From Maritalea myrionectae DSM 19524 (GTDB lineage: Bacteria > Pseudomonadota > Alphaproteobacteria > Rhizobiales > Devosiaceae), in assembly GCF_000423365.1 (NCBI RefSeq), contig NZ_AUHV01000004.1, forward strand, positions 1-64,000: a stretch of DNA of 64,000 bases. Reading direction: 5' to 3'. Positions within the stretch are counted from its first letter, which is position 1; every line of letters begins with the position of its first letter. Below the pieces are notes generated by a model. That model was not told the origin of the DNA. It ran no database searches and was given only the letters and a program-made list of their open reading frames with translations. Shown here piece after piece: positions 53,363 to 63,071 of the stretch. A program made the position numbers and the translations under genes.

Positions 53363-55677
53363 TTTGCACTCCGTTTGCCACGTTTACGGGCAAACCCTTT
53401 GGATTTTGTCCCAAAGGAACGTTTTGAACGTCCACGGCCAATCGGTTTGGTTTTTTCGCCCTTTGAAAGCATTTCAAAGCGCAAAGAGCCAGCCAACGGC
53501 ACGGCTTCCATAAGCCGAACCTCAACCTGATCACCAATGCGGAATCGTTCTCCTGTGCGTTCCCCTATCAGTGCTTGTTGCGACTCATCATGAACGAAAT
53601 AGTCGGTGCCAAGCGTCGAAGCTGGTATAAAACCATCTGCGCCGGTTTTATCCAATCGGACAAATAGTCCCGCCCCGATAACGCCAGCAATGCGCCCATT
53701 GAATCGGGCGCCGATTTGGTCTGCGAGGAAATAGGCCAGCAGGCGATCACTGGTCTCACGCTCGGCCATCATGGCGCGGCGTTCCGTCATCGAGATTTGC
53801 TCGCCAATCCCGGCCAGCTTGCTTTCTGCGCCGGGTTTGAGGCCATCATCGCCCAGTTTAAGCGCAGAAATAAGTGCGCGGTGAACGATCAGATCAGCAT
53901 AGCGGCGAATCGGCGAGGTGAAGTGCGCGTAGCGGCGCAGATTCAGCCCGAAGTGGCCATAATTCTCGTTGGTATATTCCGCTTGCGCTTGTGAACGCAG
54001 CACCAGCTCGTTGACCATGTGCGGGTTATCGGTGTTTGCGGCTTGCGCCAACACCTTGTTGAAATGCATCGGTTTGACGTTTTCGCCAATCGAAAGATTG
54101 ATGTCCAAACTGGCCAGCGATTCTTTCAAGCCGATCATTTTTTGTTGTGACGGCGCATCGTGCACGCGGTAGAGCAGGGGCGATTTTTTCGCTTCCAGCG
54201 TTTCCGCTGCGGCCACATTGGCCTGAATCATCATTTCCTCGATCAGGCGGTGAGCTGTCAGCCGTTCCGGCACAAACACATCTTCCACCAAGCCCTCTTC
54301 ATTCAGCCGAATGCGTCGCTCCGGCAAATCGAGGGCCAGTGGTGAGCGTTGTTTTTGCGCTTTTTCAAGCGCCGCATAGGCCGCAAACAGGGGCTTGAGG
54401 ATTGGTTCCAGCAAAGGTTCCGTCTTGTCGTCCGGATGCCCATCGATCGCGGTTTGGGCTTGCTGATAGCTGAGTTTTGCGGCTGAGCGCATCAGCACAC
54501 GGTGGAAATGATGGTCGAGCTTGTTGCCGTCCTTATCAATCTTGATGACCAGCCCCATGGCCGCGCGGTTTTCACCTTCCACCAACGAGCACAGATTGTT
54601 GGAAATCCGCTCTGGCAGCATCGGCACCACCTGGTCGGGGAAATAGACCGAGTTGCCACGAATAAGCGCTTCTTTGTCCATGGCAGATTCGGGCCGCACA
54701 TAATTGGCCACGTCGGCGATGGCGATATAGATGAGATAGCCGCCTTCATTTGCGGGGTCATCATCCAGTTCAGCGTAAACCGCGTCGTCATGGTCTTTGG
54801 CGTCGGCCGGGTCAATGGTGACAATGGGAATGTGGCGCCAATCTTCGCGTCCCTCAAGGCCCGCAGCTTCTTGCGCTTCAGCTTCTTCGATCACTGAATT
54901 CGGAAAACGGTAGGGAATATCCTGATTGTGCAACGCGATCAGGCTGATGGCCTTTTCGCTTTTCGGGTTGCCAATAATGTGTGTGACGCGGGCGCGTGGC
55001 ACCATCATGCGGCCAGACACATATTGCTCGACCTCCACCAGGTCACCTTCTTTGGCGTCGCCAATATCCCCCTGATGGATTTGCATTTCCTTGCCCTTGC
55101 GGTCCACAGGGATCAGGCGCGCGCCTTTGTCTGTTTTCCGAACAATGCCGATCAATGCCTTTTTCGGCTTATCCAGCACTTTCATGGGCCGGGCGGTATA
55201 AATGGGGTCTTTGTTTTCGTCGCGGTCAATACGCGCCAACACCCGATCGCCCGGCGCGGGCACCGCGCGGTCGTTTTTGCCCTTAGAAATGAGCACTTTC
55301 GGCCGGCTTTCCTGATCGCCATCCCACTTGGCGGGATAGCCAATCATGTGATCGCTATCTGCATCAAAGGGGATTTCAATCACGGTGACAGAGGGCAGTT
55401 CCGCTACGGGGTGATATTTTTTCTTGTCCCGCGTCAGCAAGCCATCTTCTTCCATCTCTTTTAGGAGTGCTTTGAAGATGATGCGGTCATCGCCGCGAAT
55501 GCCAAAAGCTTTGGCCAAATCGCGCTTGCTGGCATGGTTCGGAAAGCGAACAATATAGTCCACAATCTCTTCGCGCGTTGGCATGGTGCCATCGCGGTTT
55601 TGTTTGGCGCGGAAATTAGGTTTTTGCCGCGCCTCAGGTGATTGTTTCAGGCGTGACGTTTTATCTTTTCCTGCCAT
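53359..55677 (-). CDS. rnr: Ribonuclease R with basic C-terminal tail
   Basis: Processive 3'-5' exoribonuclease that degrades structured RNA. It has an N-terminal winged helix region (about 33-90), cold-shock domains, the RNB domain with catalytic acids in TIDPADAKDHDDAVYAE (Asp289, Asp295, Asp297, Asp298), and an S1 domain. The last 28 residues are Lys/Arg-rich. Length is 772 residues. It lies 20 bases downstream of topA and precedes the DUF983 gene. Confidence 0.96.
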   Translation of the reverse strand: MAGKDKTSRLKQSPEARQKPNFRAKQNRDGTMPTREEIVDYIVRFPNHASKRDLAKAFGIRGDDRIIFKALLKEMEEDGLLTRDKKKYHPVAELPSVTVIEIPFDADSDHMIGYPAKWDGDQESRPKVLISKGKNDRAVPAPGDRVLARIDRDENKDPIYTARPMKVLDKPKKALIGIVRKTDKGARLIPVDRKGKEMQIHQGDIGDAKEGDLVEVEQYVSGRMMVPRARVTHIIGNPKSEKAISLIALHNQDIPYRFPNSVIEEAEAQEAAGLEGREDWRHIPIVTIDPADAKDHDDAVYAELDDDPANEGGYLIYIAIADVANYVRPESAMDKEALIRGNSVYFPDQVVPMLPERISNNLCSLVEGENRAAMGLVIKIDKDGNKLDHHFHRVLMRSAAKLSYQQAQTAIDGHPDDKTEPLLEPILKPLFAAYAALEKAQKQRSPLALDLPERRIRLNEEGLVEDVFVPERLTAHRLIEEMMIQANVAAAETLEAKKSPLLYRVHDAPSQQKMIGLKESLASLDINLSIGENVKPMHFNKVLAQAANTDNPHMVNELVLRSQAQAEYTNENYGHFGLNLRRYAHFTSPIRRYADLIVHRALISALKLGDDGLKPGAESKLAGIGEQISMTERRAMMAERETSDRLLAYFLADQIGARFNGRIAGVIGAGLFVRLDKTGADGFIPASTLGTDYFVHDESQQALIGERTGERFRIGDQVEVRLMEAVPLAGSLRFEMLSKGEKTKPIGRGRSKRSFGTKSKGFARKRGKRSAK

Positions 55678-55697
55678 TTTAATCCTTCAATTATTTC

Positions 55698-58241
55698 TTA
55701 TGACTTCGCCGCCGCCTTCTTCTTGGCCGGAGCCTTCTTTTTTGCGGGGGCTTTGCGTTTTTTCTTTGCCGGGCCCTTGGCCGCTTTTGCTGCAATCAGC
55801 TCAAGCGCTTGCTCCAAGGTGACGGACTGTGGGTCAGTGTCCTTGGGCAGGGTGGCATTAATTTTCGCATGGTTGACATAAGGGCCATATCGGCCATCTT
55901 TTACGGTTATGGGGCCACCCTCTGGGTGATCGCCCAATTCTTTTAGTGTTTGCGCGGCGCCGCGACGGCCGCCTTTGGCGGCTTTTTCAGCCAGAACGGA
56001 TACGGCGCGGTTTAAGCCAACGCTGAACACTTCTTCAATATCCGATAAGTTGGCATAAGTGCCATCGTGCAACACGAATGGGCCATAGCGGCCAAGCCCT
56101 GCAGTGATCATTTTGCCCGTTTCGGGGTGTTCGCCAACGTCACGGGGAAGTGAGATCAGTTTCACGGCTTTGTCGAGGTCGATGCTGTCCGGGGTCCAAC
56201 CTTTGGGCAAACCAGACCGCTTTTTCTCGCCATCGACTTCCATTTCGAGATAGGGACCGAAACGTCCCTTTTTCAATTCAATATCGACGCCATATTCCGG
56301 GTGCTGGCCCACCACACCTGTGCCATCCGCTTGGCCGGCTTCGCCTGTGGCGCTTTCGCCCAATTGGCGGGTGTGTTTACACTCTGGATAGTTGGAGCAG
56401 CCGATAAAGGCGCCATAGCGGCCAACTTTGAGCGATAGTTGGCCTGTGTCACAATCTGGGCATTTGCGCGGGTCGCTGCCATCTTCCTTTGGCGGGAAGA
56501 TATGGTCGCCGAGCAAGGCGTTCAAGGCGTCGAGCACTTCGGATACGCGCAAATCCTTGATTTCGGTGACATGTTCGGAAAAGTCGCGCCAAAAATCGAC
56601 CAGGACTTTCTTATAGTCGATTTCACCCGCTGAAATGCGGTCGAGCTGTTCTTCCAAATTCGCCGTAAAACTATATTCCACATAGCGTTCGAAAAAGCTT
56701 TGCAAGAAGGCGGTCACCAATCGGCCCCGGTCTTCCGGGATCAAGGTGCGCTTTTCCAGCCGCACATAATCACGCGCTTGCAACACGCCGAGCGTTGCGG
56801 CGTAAGTGGAGGGGCGGCCAATGCCCAGCTCTTCCATTTTTTTGATCAAGCTGGCTTCGCTGAAGCGGGCGGGCGGCTGAGTGAAATGCTGTTCAATTTC
56901 GCATTTCTTCAGCGCTGGGTTGTCCCCTTCGGCCAGTGGTGGCAATTCGCGGCTGTTCTCATCGTCTTTTTCGGTGGTGGAAACACCATAGAGCGACATA
57001 AAGCCGGGGAAAGTGGTCACCGACCCAACAGCACGGAGCGTAATCTGGTCGCTGCCGCCAAGCACATCGATGTCGGCGGTGGTGCGTTCAATTTCAGCGG
57101 CGCGCATCTGGCTGGCCATGGTGCGTTTCCACACCAATTCATAAAGGCGTGCCTGATCGCTCTCGAGGCTCTTAGTGTCTTTAGGATTACGCGACAAATC
57201 TGTTGGCCGGATCGCTTCGTGGGCCTCTTGCGCGTTCTTGGCTTTGGATTGATAAATTCGCGGCTTTTCGGGCAAGTAGTTGCCACCAAACTCTTTTTCA
57301 ATCTGCGCACGTGTGGCGTTGATCGCTTCAGGGGCGATTTGCACACCATCTGTCCGCATATAAGTGATCAAACCAGCTTCATAGAGGCGTTGAGCCACTT
57401 GCATGGTGCGCGATGGGGAAAACCCTAAGCGGCTCGATGCGTCCTGCTGCATGGTTGATGTGGTGAACGGCGCATAGGGATTGCGCTTGGTTGGCTTTTT
57501 CTCAACCGATTTGATCTGCAAGTTACCCGCTTCAATGGCGCTTTTCAGCGACGCGGCTTGTTCTTGTGTCGCGATTTCCAACTTGTCGGTCTTCTTGCCG
57601 TTGAGGGTGTAGAGGCGCGTATCAAAGTCTTTGCCGCCTTGATTGAGCGTGCTGGTGACGCTCCAATATTCTTGTGGCTTGAACTTTTCAATCTCTTCTT
57701 CGCGTTCACAAACAAGGCGCAGCGCTACTGATTGCACACGGCCAGCGGAGCGTGAGCCGGGCAGTTTGCGCCACAGCACAGGCGACAGGGTGAAGCCCAC
57801 CAAATAATCGAGCGCGCGGCGGGCCAGATAGGCATCCACCAGCGGCGTGTCGAGTTCGCGCGGCTTTTCCATCGCCTCCAAGATCGCCTTTTTGGTGATG
57901 GCGTTGAATACGACGCGGCTGACTTTTTTGTCTTTCAGCGCTTTTTTCTGTTTCAGCACTTCCAATACGTGCCACGAAATGGCTTCACCTTCGCGGTCAG
58001 GGTCAGTCGCGAGAATCAGTTCGTCGGCGGCCTTTGTGGCCTTGGTGATTTCAGTGAGACGTTTTTTACTGTCGCTGTCGACTTCCCATTTCATGGCAAA
58101 ATCGTCATCGGGGTCGACGGAGCCATCTTTAGATGGCAGATCGCGCACGTGGCCAAATGAAGCCAAAACTTCATAGTCTTTGCCCAAATATTTATTGATG
58201 GTCTTCGCTTTTGCAGGGCTTTCGACAATAACCAGCTTCAT
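55698..58241 (-). CDS. topA: DNA topoisomerase I
   Basis: Type IA enzyme that relaxes negative supercoils. The TOPRIM acids are Glu8 and ATDPDREGE (Asp80, Asp82, Glu84); the active tyrosine is Tyr294 in LITYMRTDG. One four-cysteine zinc motif remains (CPDCDTG, then CSNYPECKH), followed by several zinc-less repeats with GRYGPFV/GRYGPYV. The tail is a Lys/Ala run (KKKAPAKKKAAAKS). Length is 847 residues. dprA lies 127 bases upstream. Confidence 0.97.
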   Translation of the reverse strand: MKLVIVESPAKAKTINKYLGKDYEVLASFGHVRDLPSKDGSVDPDDDFAMKWEVDSDSKKRLTEITKATKAADELILATDPDREGEAISWHVLEVLKQKKALKDKKVSRVVFNAITKKAILEAMEKPRELDTPLVDAYLARRALDYLVGFTLSPVLWRKLPGSRSAGRVQSVALRLVCEREEEIEKFKPQEYWSVTSTLNQGGKDFDTRLYTLNGKKTDKLEIATQEQAASLKSAIEAGNLQIKSVEKKPTKRNPYAPFTTSTMQQDASSRLGFSPSRTMQVAQRLYEAGLITYMRTDGVQIAPEAINATRAQIEKEFGGNYLPEKPRIYQSKAKNAQEAHEAIRPTDLSRNPKDTKSLESDQARLYELVWKRTMASQMRAAEIERTTADIDVLGGSDQITLRAVGSVTTFPGFMSLYGVSTTEKDDENSRELPPLAEGDNPALKKCEIEQHFTQPPARFSEASLIKKMEELGIGRPSTYAATLGVLQARDYVRLEKRTLIPEDRGRLVTAFLQSFFERYVEYSFTANLEEQLDRISAGEIDYKKVLVDFWRDFSEHVTEIKDLRVSEVLDALNALLGDHIFPPKEDGSDPRKCPDCDTGQLSLKVGRYGAFIGCSNYPECKHTRQLGESATGEAGQADGTGVVGQHPEYGVDIELKKGRFGPYLEMEVDGEKKRSGLPKGWTPDSIDLDKAVKLISLPRDVGEHPETGKMITAGLGRYGPFVLHDGTYANLSDIEEVFSVGLNRAVSVLAEKAAKGGRRGAAQTLKELGDHPEGGPITVKDGRYGPYVNHAKINATLPKDTDPQSVTLEQALELIAAKAAKGPAKKKRKAPAKKKAPAKKKAAAKS

Positions 58242-58368
58242 TCAATCGGTCCTTAGGTCCTAACGTCAAATCGGCGGCAACATGGTCTTGCTTTGGTCCA
58301 ATTGTCAATGACCAAACGGTAAAGTGCCTCTTTGCATATTCGGTTTTGCTGCGTGTTTGGATCAGTTT

Positions 58369-59496
58369 TTAGGGGCGCAGCGCGACAAGCTGACCCGCAG
58401 ATCGTTCAAGTCGACCAGCGATTTCCAAATCCAACAATATCGTTGAGACAATCGCCACCGGCAGCTTTGTATGGCGCACAATATCATCGATTGGTGTTGG
58501 TGTGGGGCTTAACGCGCTGAGCACCTGTTCGGTTGCATTGGGGGCTTGTTGCGTTGAGGTGTAGATAGTGTCGAACTCATCTTCTTGCAAGAAGCCTTGT
58601 TGCTTGGGTGTGCGGCTTTGTTCCAATTCTTGCAAGATATCATCCGCATGTCGCACCAAAGTTGCGCCGTCGCGGATCAGTTTATTGCCGCCTTCGGCGC
58701 GGGGATCGAGCGGGAAGCCGGGTAAGGCCATCACTTCACGATTTTGCTCAAGTGCCATGCGGGCAGTGATCAATGACCCGGAACGGATGGCGGCTTCAAT
58801 CACCACGACGCCCTGAGAAATGCCGGAGACAATGCGGTTGCGGCGCGGAAAGTCTTGCGCCCGCGGCACGCTGCCAAAGGCGCGTTCGGTCATCAAAACC
58901 CCTTTGTGTCGCAGGATATTTCGGGCAAGCTCGATATTGCTGTCAGGGTAGATGTGATCAATGCCCCCGGCGAATACAGCGATTGTGCCCGTCTTGAGCG
59001 CCGCCGCGTGCGCAGCGGCATCAATGCCTTTGGCCAAGCCGGAGGCGATGACATAGCCAGCCTCGCCCAGTTGATGCGCGATTTGCTTGGTGACGCTCGT
59101 GCCTGCCGCGCTGGCATTGCGCGCGCCCACCACAGCAACTGCTTTGGCGTTGAGCAACTCCTTGTTGCCCAAGACAATCAGAACCGGCGGGGCGTCGCTG
59201 ATATGTTTGAGGAGCTCTGGATAGGCAGGGTCGATAAGCGTGACGAATTGTGCGCTGAATTTGCGGGTGAGTTCAATTTCCTGTGCGATCTTGTCCGGCG
59301 GCGCCAGTCGGATCGCGCGTTTGGCCGTTGATCCTTTGATGAGGTCGGGCAGCGCCTCTATCGCATTCTCTGCTGAGCCGAAGCGATTGATCAGCCGCCT
59401 GAACATGGCGGGCCCGACATTGTCTGACCGGATAAGCCGGAGCCAATCAAAAAGCGTTTGTTCGCCAATTTCTGTTGATTGCGCAGTGCCGTCCAT
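58369..59496 (-). CDS. dprA: DNA-processing protein DprA (Smf)
   Basis: Binds incoming single-stranded DNA and loads RecA in natural transformation; widely kept in bacteria not known to be competent. The Rossmann core has VAVVGARNASAAGT, VIASGLAKGIDAAAHAAAL and IAVFAGGIDHIYP; a C-terminal winged helix (VLSALSPTPTPIDDIVRH) follows. I use the ATG at 59496 (375 aa); a GTG three codons earlier is possible. Confidence 0.95.
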   Translation of the reverse strand: MDGTAQSTEIGEQTLFDWLRLIRSDNVGPAMFRRLINRFGSAENAIEALPDLIKGSTAKRAIRLAPPDKIAQEIELTRKFSAQFVTLIDPAYPELLKHISDAPPVLIVLGNKELLNAKAVAVVGARNASAAGTSVTKQIAHQLGEAGYVIASGLAKGIDAAAHAAALKTGTIAVFAGGIDHIYPDSNIELARNILRHKGVLMTERAFGSVPRAQDFPRRNRIVSGISQGVVVIEAAIRSGSLITARMALEQNREVMALPGFPLDPRAEGGNKLIRDGATLVRHADDILQELEQSRTPKQQGFLQEDEFDTIYTSTQQAPNATEQVLSALSPTPTPIDDIVRHTKLPVAIVSTILLDLEIAGRLERSAGQLVALRP

Positions 59497-59517
59497 TAGC
59501 GGCACCTGCCAAATTGC

Positions 59518-60132
59518 TTATGACGTCTCGCCGTTGGCAGCTTTTGCGCCGCCGATTTTGGTTTCTGTGCCATCGAGTAATCTTAAAATATTGTCTTTAT
59601 GTCGGTAGTAAAGAATAAGCGAGAGTATGGCACAAGCAGCGCTTAACGCAACGCCGGACCAGATATAGGCAAAAACAGGGGCCGCTGCTGCAGCGCTGAG
59701 CGCGGCGAGTGAAGAATAACGGCGCAGCACCGCAACAATAAGCCATGTGGCGCAGAACAGCAGGCACACCATCCAATTGAGGGCCAACAGGGTCCCGATA
59801 TATGTGGCAACACCTTTGCCGCCTTTGAAACCCAACCAGATCGGCCATACGTGACCGGCGAATGCGGCAACACCTGCCAATAGGGCAGCTTGCTCGCCAA
59901 ATGCATAGCGCGCCAACAGCACGGCCAGGCCGCCTTTGCCGGCATCGCCAATCAGGGTGAGTAGGGCCAAATCTTTCCGTCCGGTGCGCAGCACGTTGGT
60001 GGCGCCGATATTGCCGGACCCAATTTCACGGATGTCACCCAAGCCAGCCAGCTTGGTGAGCACTAAACCAAAGGGGATTGCACCCAGCAGATAGCCGCCA
60101 GCGATTGCAATGATGAAATTTACATAGTCCAT
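59518..60132 (-). CDS. plsY: Glycerol-3-phosphate acyltransferase PlsY
   Basis: Membrane enzyme that transfers acyl groups from acyl-phosphate to glycerol-3-phosphate in phospholipid synthesis. The three conserved loops are visible: GSGNIGATNVLRTG, FKGGKGVAT and the C-terminal YRHKDNILRLL. Five membrane helices are predicted by eye. The start MDYVNFII gives 204 aa, with GGGG upstream. Confidence 0.95.
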   Translation of the reverse strand: MDYVNFIIAIAGGYLLGAIPFGLVLTKLAGLGDIREIGSGNIGATNVLRTGRKDLALLTLIGDAGKGGLAVLLARYAFGEQAALLAGVAAFAGHVWPIWLGFKGGKGVATYIGTLLALNWMVCLLFCATWLIVAVLRRYSSLAALSAAAAAPVFAYIWSGVALSAACAILSLILYYRHKDNILRLLDGTETKIGGAKAANGETS

Positions 60133-60165
60133 GATGATCCCCGTCAAATAGTATCGGCCAAAGGC

Positions 60166-61470
60166 TTATGGCGCTGTTGTGCCATCTTGTTCGAAAACAA
60201 TATTGCCGTTCACCCATGTTGTAGTCACCTTACCGAATAGGCGAGCATGTTCAAAGGCTGTGTTTTGCGAGCGTGATTTGAGGTCGGTTTCCGCCACGAC
60301 CCATGGGTAGTTGAGGTCGATCTCAATCAGGTCCGCCGCTGCGCCTTTGGCCAAGCGGCCTGTTTCAAGGCCCAACAACTTGGCAGGGTTGATGGTGAGG
60401 GTTTTGAGAAGGTCCAGAAGGCTGATTTGTTCGTCATGCACCAAACGCAGCGCTGCACCCAGCAATGTTTCGAGGCCAATTGCGCCATCGGTGGCTTCTG
60501 CAAATGGGCGGCGCTTGCCCTCAGTGTCCTGCGGGTCGTGGGCAGAATGTAAGATATCGATTGTGCCATTGCGCAAACCTTCGACCATCTTTTGCCGCTC
60601 GTCCTCAGCGCGCAAAGGCGGGCTGAGTTTGAAATAGGTTCGGTATGACCCAATGTCATTTTCGTTCAGGCACAAATGATTGATCGAAATGCCCGCGCTG
60701 ATGTTTTTATTGCTTTGCTTGGCATAGGCCATCATCTCGGCAGCTTTGCCGCAGGAAATCTGCGCAGTGTGATAGCGCACGCCAGTCATTTCCGCCAGTT
60801 GCAGGTCCCGTGCCAGGGGTATGGTTTCGGCTTCGTGGGGAATGCCCTTAAGTCCAAGCCCTGTGGCCAGGATGCCGGAATTCATGACGCCAGAGCCGAT
60901 CAGTTCGCGATCACCCACTTGGTGGATGATCGGCATGTCGAAATTTTGCGCGTAGGTAAAAGCATTTTTCAGCATGGCGGTGCTCTGGATCGAGCTGTTG
61001 CCATCCGTGAAGGCGCGTGCGCCAGCTGCTTTCAGCAAACCAAATTCCGTGAGGTCTTGTCCTTTAAGCCCCTTTGAAATGGCGGCCGAGGGTAGAATTT
61101 TCACGCAGGATGTGGCTTCAGCGCGGCGGATGATAAAATCCACAAGTGCGCCATCGTCGATCACCGGAGTCGTGTCAGGCATCAGCAAAAAGCTGGTGAC
61201 CCCGCCAGCAGCGGCGGCATTGGAGACACTTTCCAAGGTTTCGCGGTGCTCGCGGCCCGGTTCGCCTGCAAAAACGCGGGTATCGATCAGGCCGGGGGCA
61301 ATCACATTGCCGTGGGCGTCGCGCGTTTCGATCCCTTCAGGGGCATCAGGTGCGTTTCCCCAATGGATCTCTTTGATTTTGCCGTTCTTAATCCAGAGGG
61401 CGCCGTTCGCATCTTTGCCGGAGGCGGGATCAACCAAGCGGGCATTTTTGATGATCAATTCGTTTTTCAT
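60166..61470 (-). CDS. pyrC: Catalytically dead dihydroorotase-like subunit (PyrC')
   Basis: A 434 aa member of the dihydroorotase fold, but the metal and catalytic residues are lost. The usual DxHxH is DTRVF (63-67). His183 is kept in IIHQVGDREL, but the next site reads YHTAQ (His to Gln at 237), and the catalytic Asp of the TDH-type motif is Ala310 in LHSAHDPQ. In pseudomonads a similar inactive homologue beside pyrB is a structural partner of aspartate transcarbamoylase. The start shares a base with the pyrB stop, in line with a fixed complex. An active dihydroorotase should exist elsewhere. Confidence 0.92.
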   Translation of the reverse strand: MKNELIIKNARLVDPASGKDANGALWIKNGKIKEIHWGNAPDAPEGIETRDAHGNVIAPGLIDTRVFAGEPGREHRETLESVSNAAAAGGVTSFLLMPDTTPVIDDGALVDFIIRRAEATSCVKILPSAAISKGLKGQDLTEFGLLKAAGARAFTDGNSSIQSTAMLKNAFTYAQNFDMPIIHQVGDRELIGSGVMNSGILATGLGLKGIPHEAETIPLARDLQLAEMTGVRYHTAQISCGKAAEMMAYAKQSNKNISAGISINHLCLNENDIGSYRTYFKLSPPLRAEDERQKMVEGLRNGTIDILHSAHDPQDTEGKRRPFAEATDGAIGLETLLGAALRLVHDEQISLLDLLKTLTINPAKLLGLETGRLAKGAAADLIEIDLNYPWVVAETDLKSRSQNTAFEHARLFGKVTTTWVNGNIVFEQDGTTAP

Positions 61471-62459
61471 CAGCTTGCCTCCCCATTGGCCAATAACGCC
61501 TCTAATACGGCCATCCTCACGGCCACGCCCATTTCCACCTGTTCGGTGATCACAGAGCGGGGGCCATCGGCAATGGTCGGTGCAATTTCGACGCCGCGGT
61601 TCATGGGGCCAGGGTGCATCACGATGGCATCATCTTTGGCAAAGGCCAGCTTGCGCTCATCCAGGCCGTAGAAATGGTAGAACTCTCGCACAGAGGGGAT
61701 CATTTTGCCTGAGGCGCGTTCATGTTGCAGGCGCAGCATCATCACCACGTCGGCGCCCTTTAAGCCTTCTTCCATATCGGTGAAGACTTCGGCGGCCATA
61801 TGTTCAACCCCTGTGGGCAACATGTTCTTCGGCGCGACGACGCGGGTACGTGCATTCATGGCACCCAGCAGCAAAAGATTGGAACGGGCGACCCGCGAAT
61901 TGGCAATGTCGCCGCATATGGCCACGGTCAGGCCGTTCAGGCGGCCTTTATTGCGGCGGATGGTCAAGGCATCAAGCAGGGCCTGTGTCGGATGCTCGTG
62001 AGTGCCGTCGCCAGCGTTGATCACTGAACAAGCCACTTTTTGTGATAAAAGCTCTACGGCGCCGGATGCCGCATGGCGCACCACGATCACATCGGGTTGC
62101 ATGGCATTCAAAGTTGCCGCTGTGTCGATCAGGGTTTCGCCCTTTTTCACAGAGGAAGTTTGCACCGCCATATTGAGCACGTCCGCGCCCAATCGTTTGC
62201 CTGCAATCTCAAAGCTGGATTGGGTTCGTGTAGAGTTCTCAAAGAACAGATTGATCTGGGTGCGGCCCTTAAGGCTATGTTTTGCCTTTCTGGGTTGCCG
62301 GGAGATGTCCACCATCGCTTCGGCCCGATCCAGCAATTCAGTGATTTCCACTGGATTGAGGTGCGATATGCCTAAAAGATGTTTTTGAGAAAAATGGTGT
62401 TGAGTGGGCACGTTGGTGCCAGACGCATTGTCAGAATTTGTGCGCGAGTTGGGAGTCAT
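61470..62459 (-). CDS. pyrB: Aspartate carbamoyltransferase catalytic subunit
   Basis: Makes N-carbamoyl-aspartate, the second step of pyrimidine synthesis. The carbamoyl-phosphate loop is [36 protein letters not shown] and [11 protein letters not shown] complete the active site. I start at MTPNSRTNS (329 aa), which has a better ribosome-binding site than the ATG 11 codons upstream. No regulatory PyrI gene is adjacent; the dead PyrC homologue follows instead. Confidence 0.96.
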   Translation of the reverse strand: MTPNSRTNSDNASGTNVPTQHHFSQKHLLGISHLNPVEITELLDRAEAMVDISRQPRKAKHSLKGRTQINLFFENSTRTQSSFEIAGKRLGADVLNMAVQTSSVKKGETLIDTAATLNAMQPDVIVVRHAASGAVELLSQKVACSVINAGDGTHEHPTQALLDALTIRRNKGRLNGLTVAICGDIANSRVARSNLLLLGAMNARTRVVAPKNMLPTGVEHMAAEVFTDMEEGLKGADVVMMLRLQHERASGKMIPSVREFYHFYGLDERKLAFAKDDAIVMHPGPMNRGVEIAPTIADGPRSVITEQVEMGVAVRMAVLEALLANGEAS

Positions 62460-62547
62460 TTGCCTGCCATTCCAAATCGGTTTATCGGGCATAACCCAAT
62501 GCGGCGGTCATAACAAGTGAGCTGGCTCCATATCCTTAAAAAAACTG

Positions 62548-62994
62548 TTAGCGCTTACTATCTAGATAACCCTGCAAAATGTAGCTGGCCGCGAGTTTAT
62601 CAACCACTGCCGCTTGCTTGGCGCGGGAAATGTCTGCCTCGATCATGGTGCGCGTGACCGCGCTGGTGGACAGGCGTTCGTCCCAGAAGGCCATGAGCAG
62701 ATCTGTCTTTTGAGCAAAGTTGCGCTGGAAGGCGCGGGTGGATTGAACGCGCGGCCCTTCGGACCCGTCCATGTTGAGCGGTAGGCCAATTACAATCCCC
62801 ACAACGTCATTATCGCTGATGATGGCTAAAAGCTGCTCGGCGTCCTGCGTGAATTTTTTGCGTTTGATGGTGGAATGCGGGGTCGCTGTATATTGCAGCC
62901 CGTCAGAGATGGCCACGCCTATGGTTTTTGTGCCCAAATCCAGGCCCATCAATCGGCCTTTTCCGGGCAATTCTGCCGGGTTATCAACTGACAT
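62548..62994 (-). CDS. ruvX: Holliday junction resolvase-like YqgF/RuvX
   Basis: RNase H-fold protein implicated in 16S rRNA 5' processing (also listed as putative Holliday junction resolvase). [17 protein letters not shown] gives the first acid, [15 protein letters not shown] the second region, and [10 protein letters not shown] and the [14 protein letters not shown] ending the rest. Length is 148 residues. It is the first gene before pyrB on this strand, separated by 88 bases, and divergent from the next gene. Confidence 0.95.
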   Translation of the reverse strand: MSVDNPAELPGKGRLMGLDLGTKTIGVAISDGLQYTATPHSTIKRKKFTQDAEQLLAIISDNDVVGIVIGLPLNMDGSEGPRVQSTRAFQRNFAQKTDLLMAFWDERLSTSAVTRTMIEADISRAKQAAVVDKLAASYILQGYLDSKR

Positions 62995-63071
62995 AAAAAT
63001 CTCTCATAAGTTCCATTGCACCGTGCCCAAATCTGTATTAGCATTTTCATATACTGATAGGAATTTTAATT

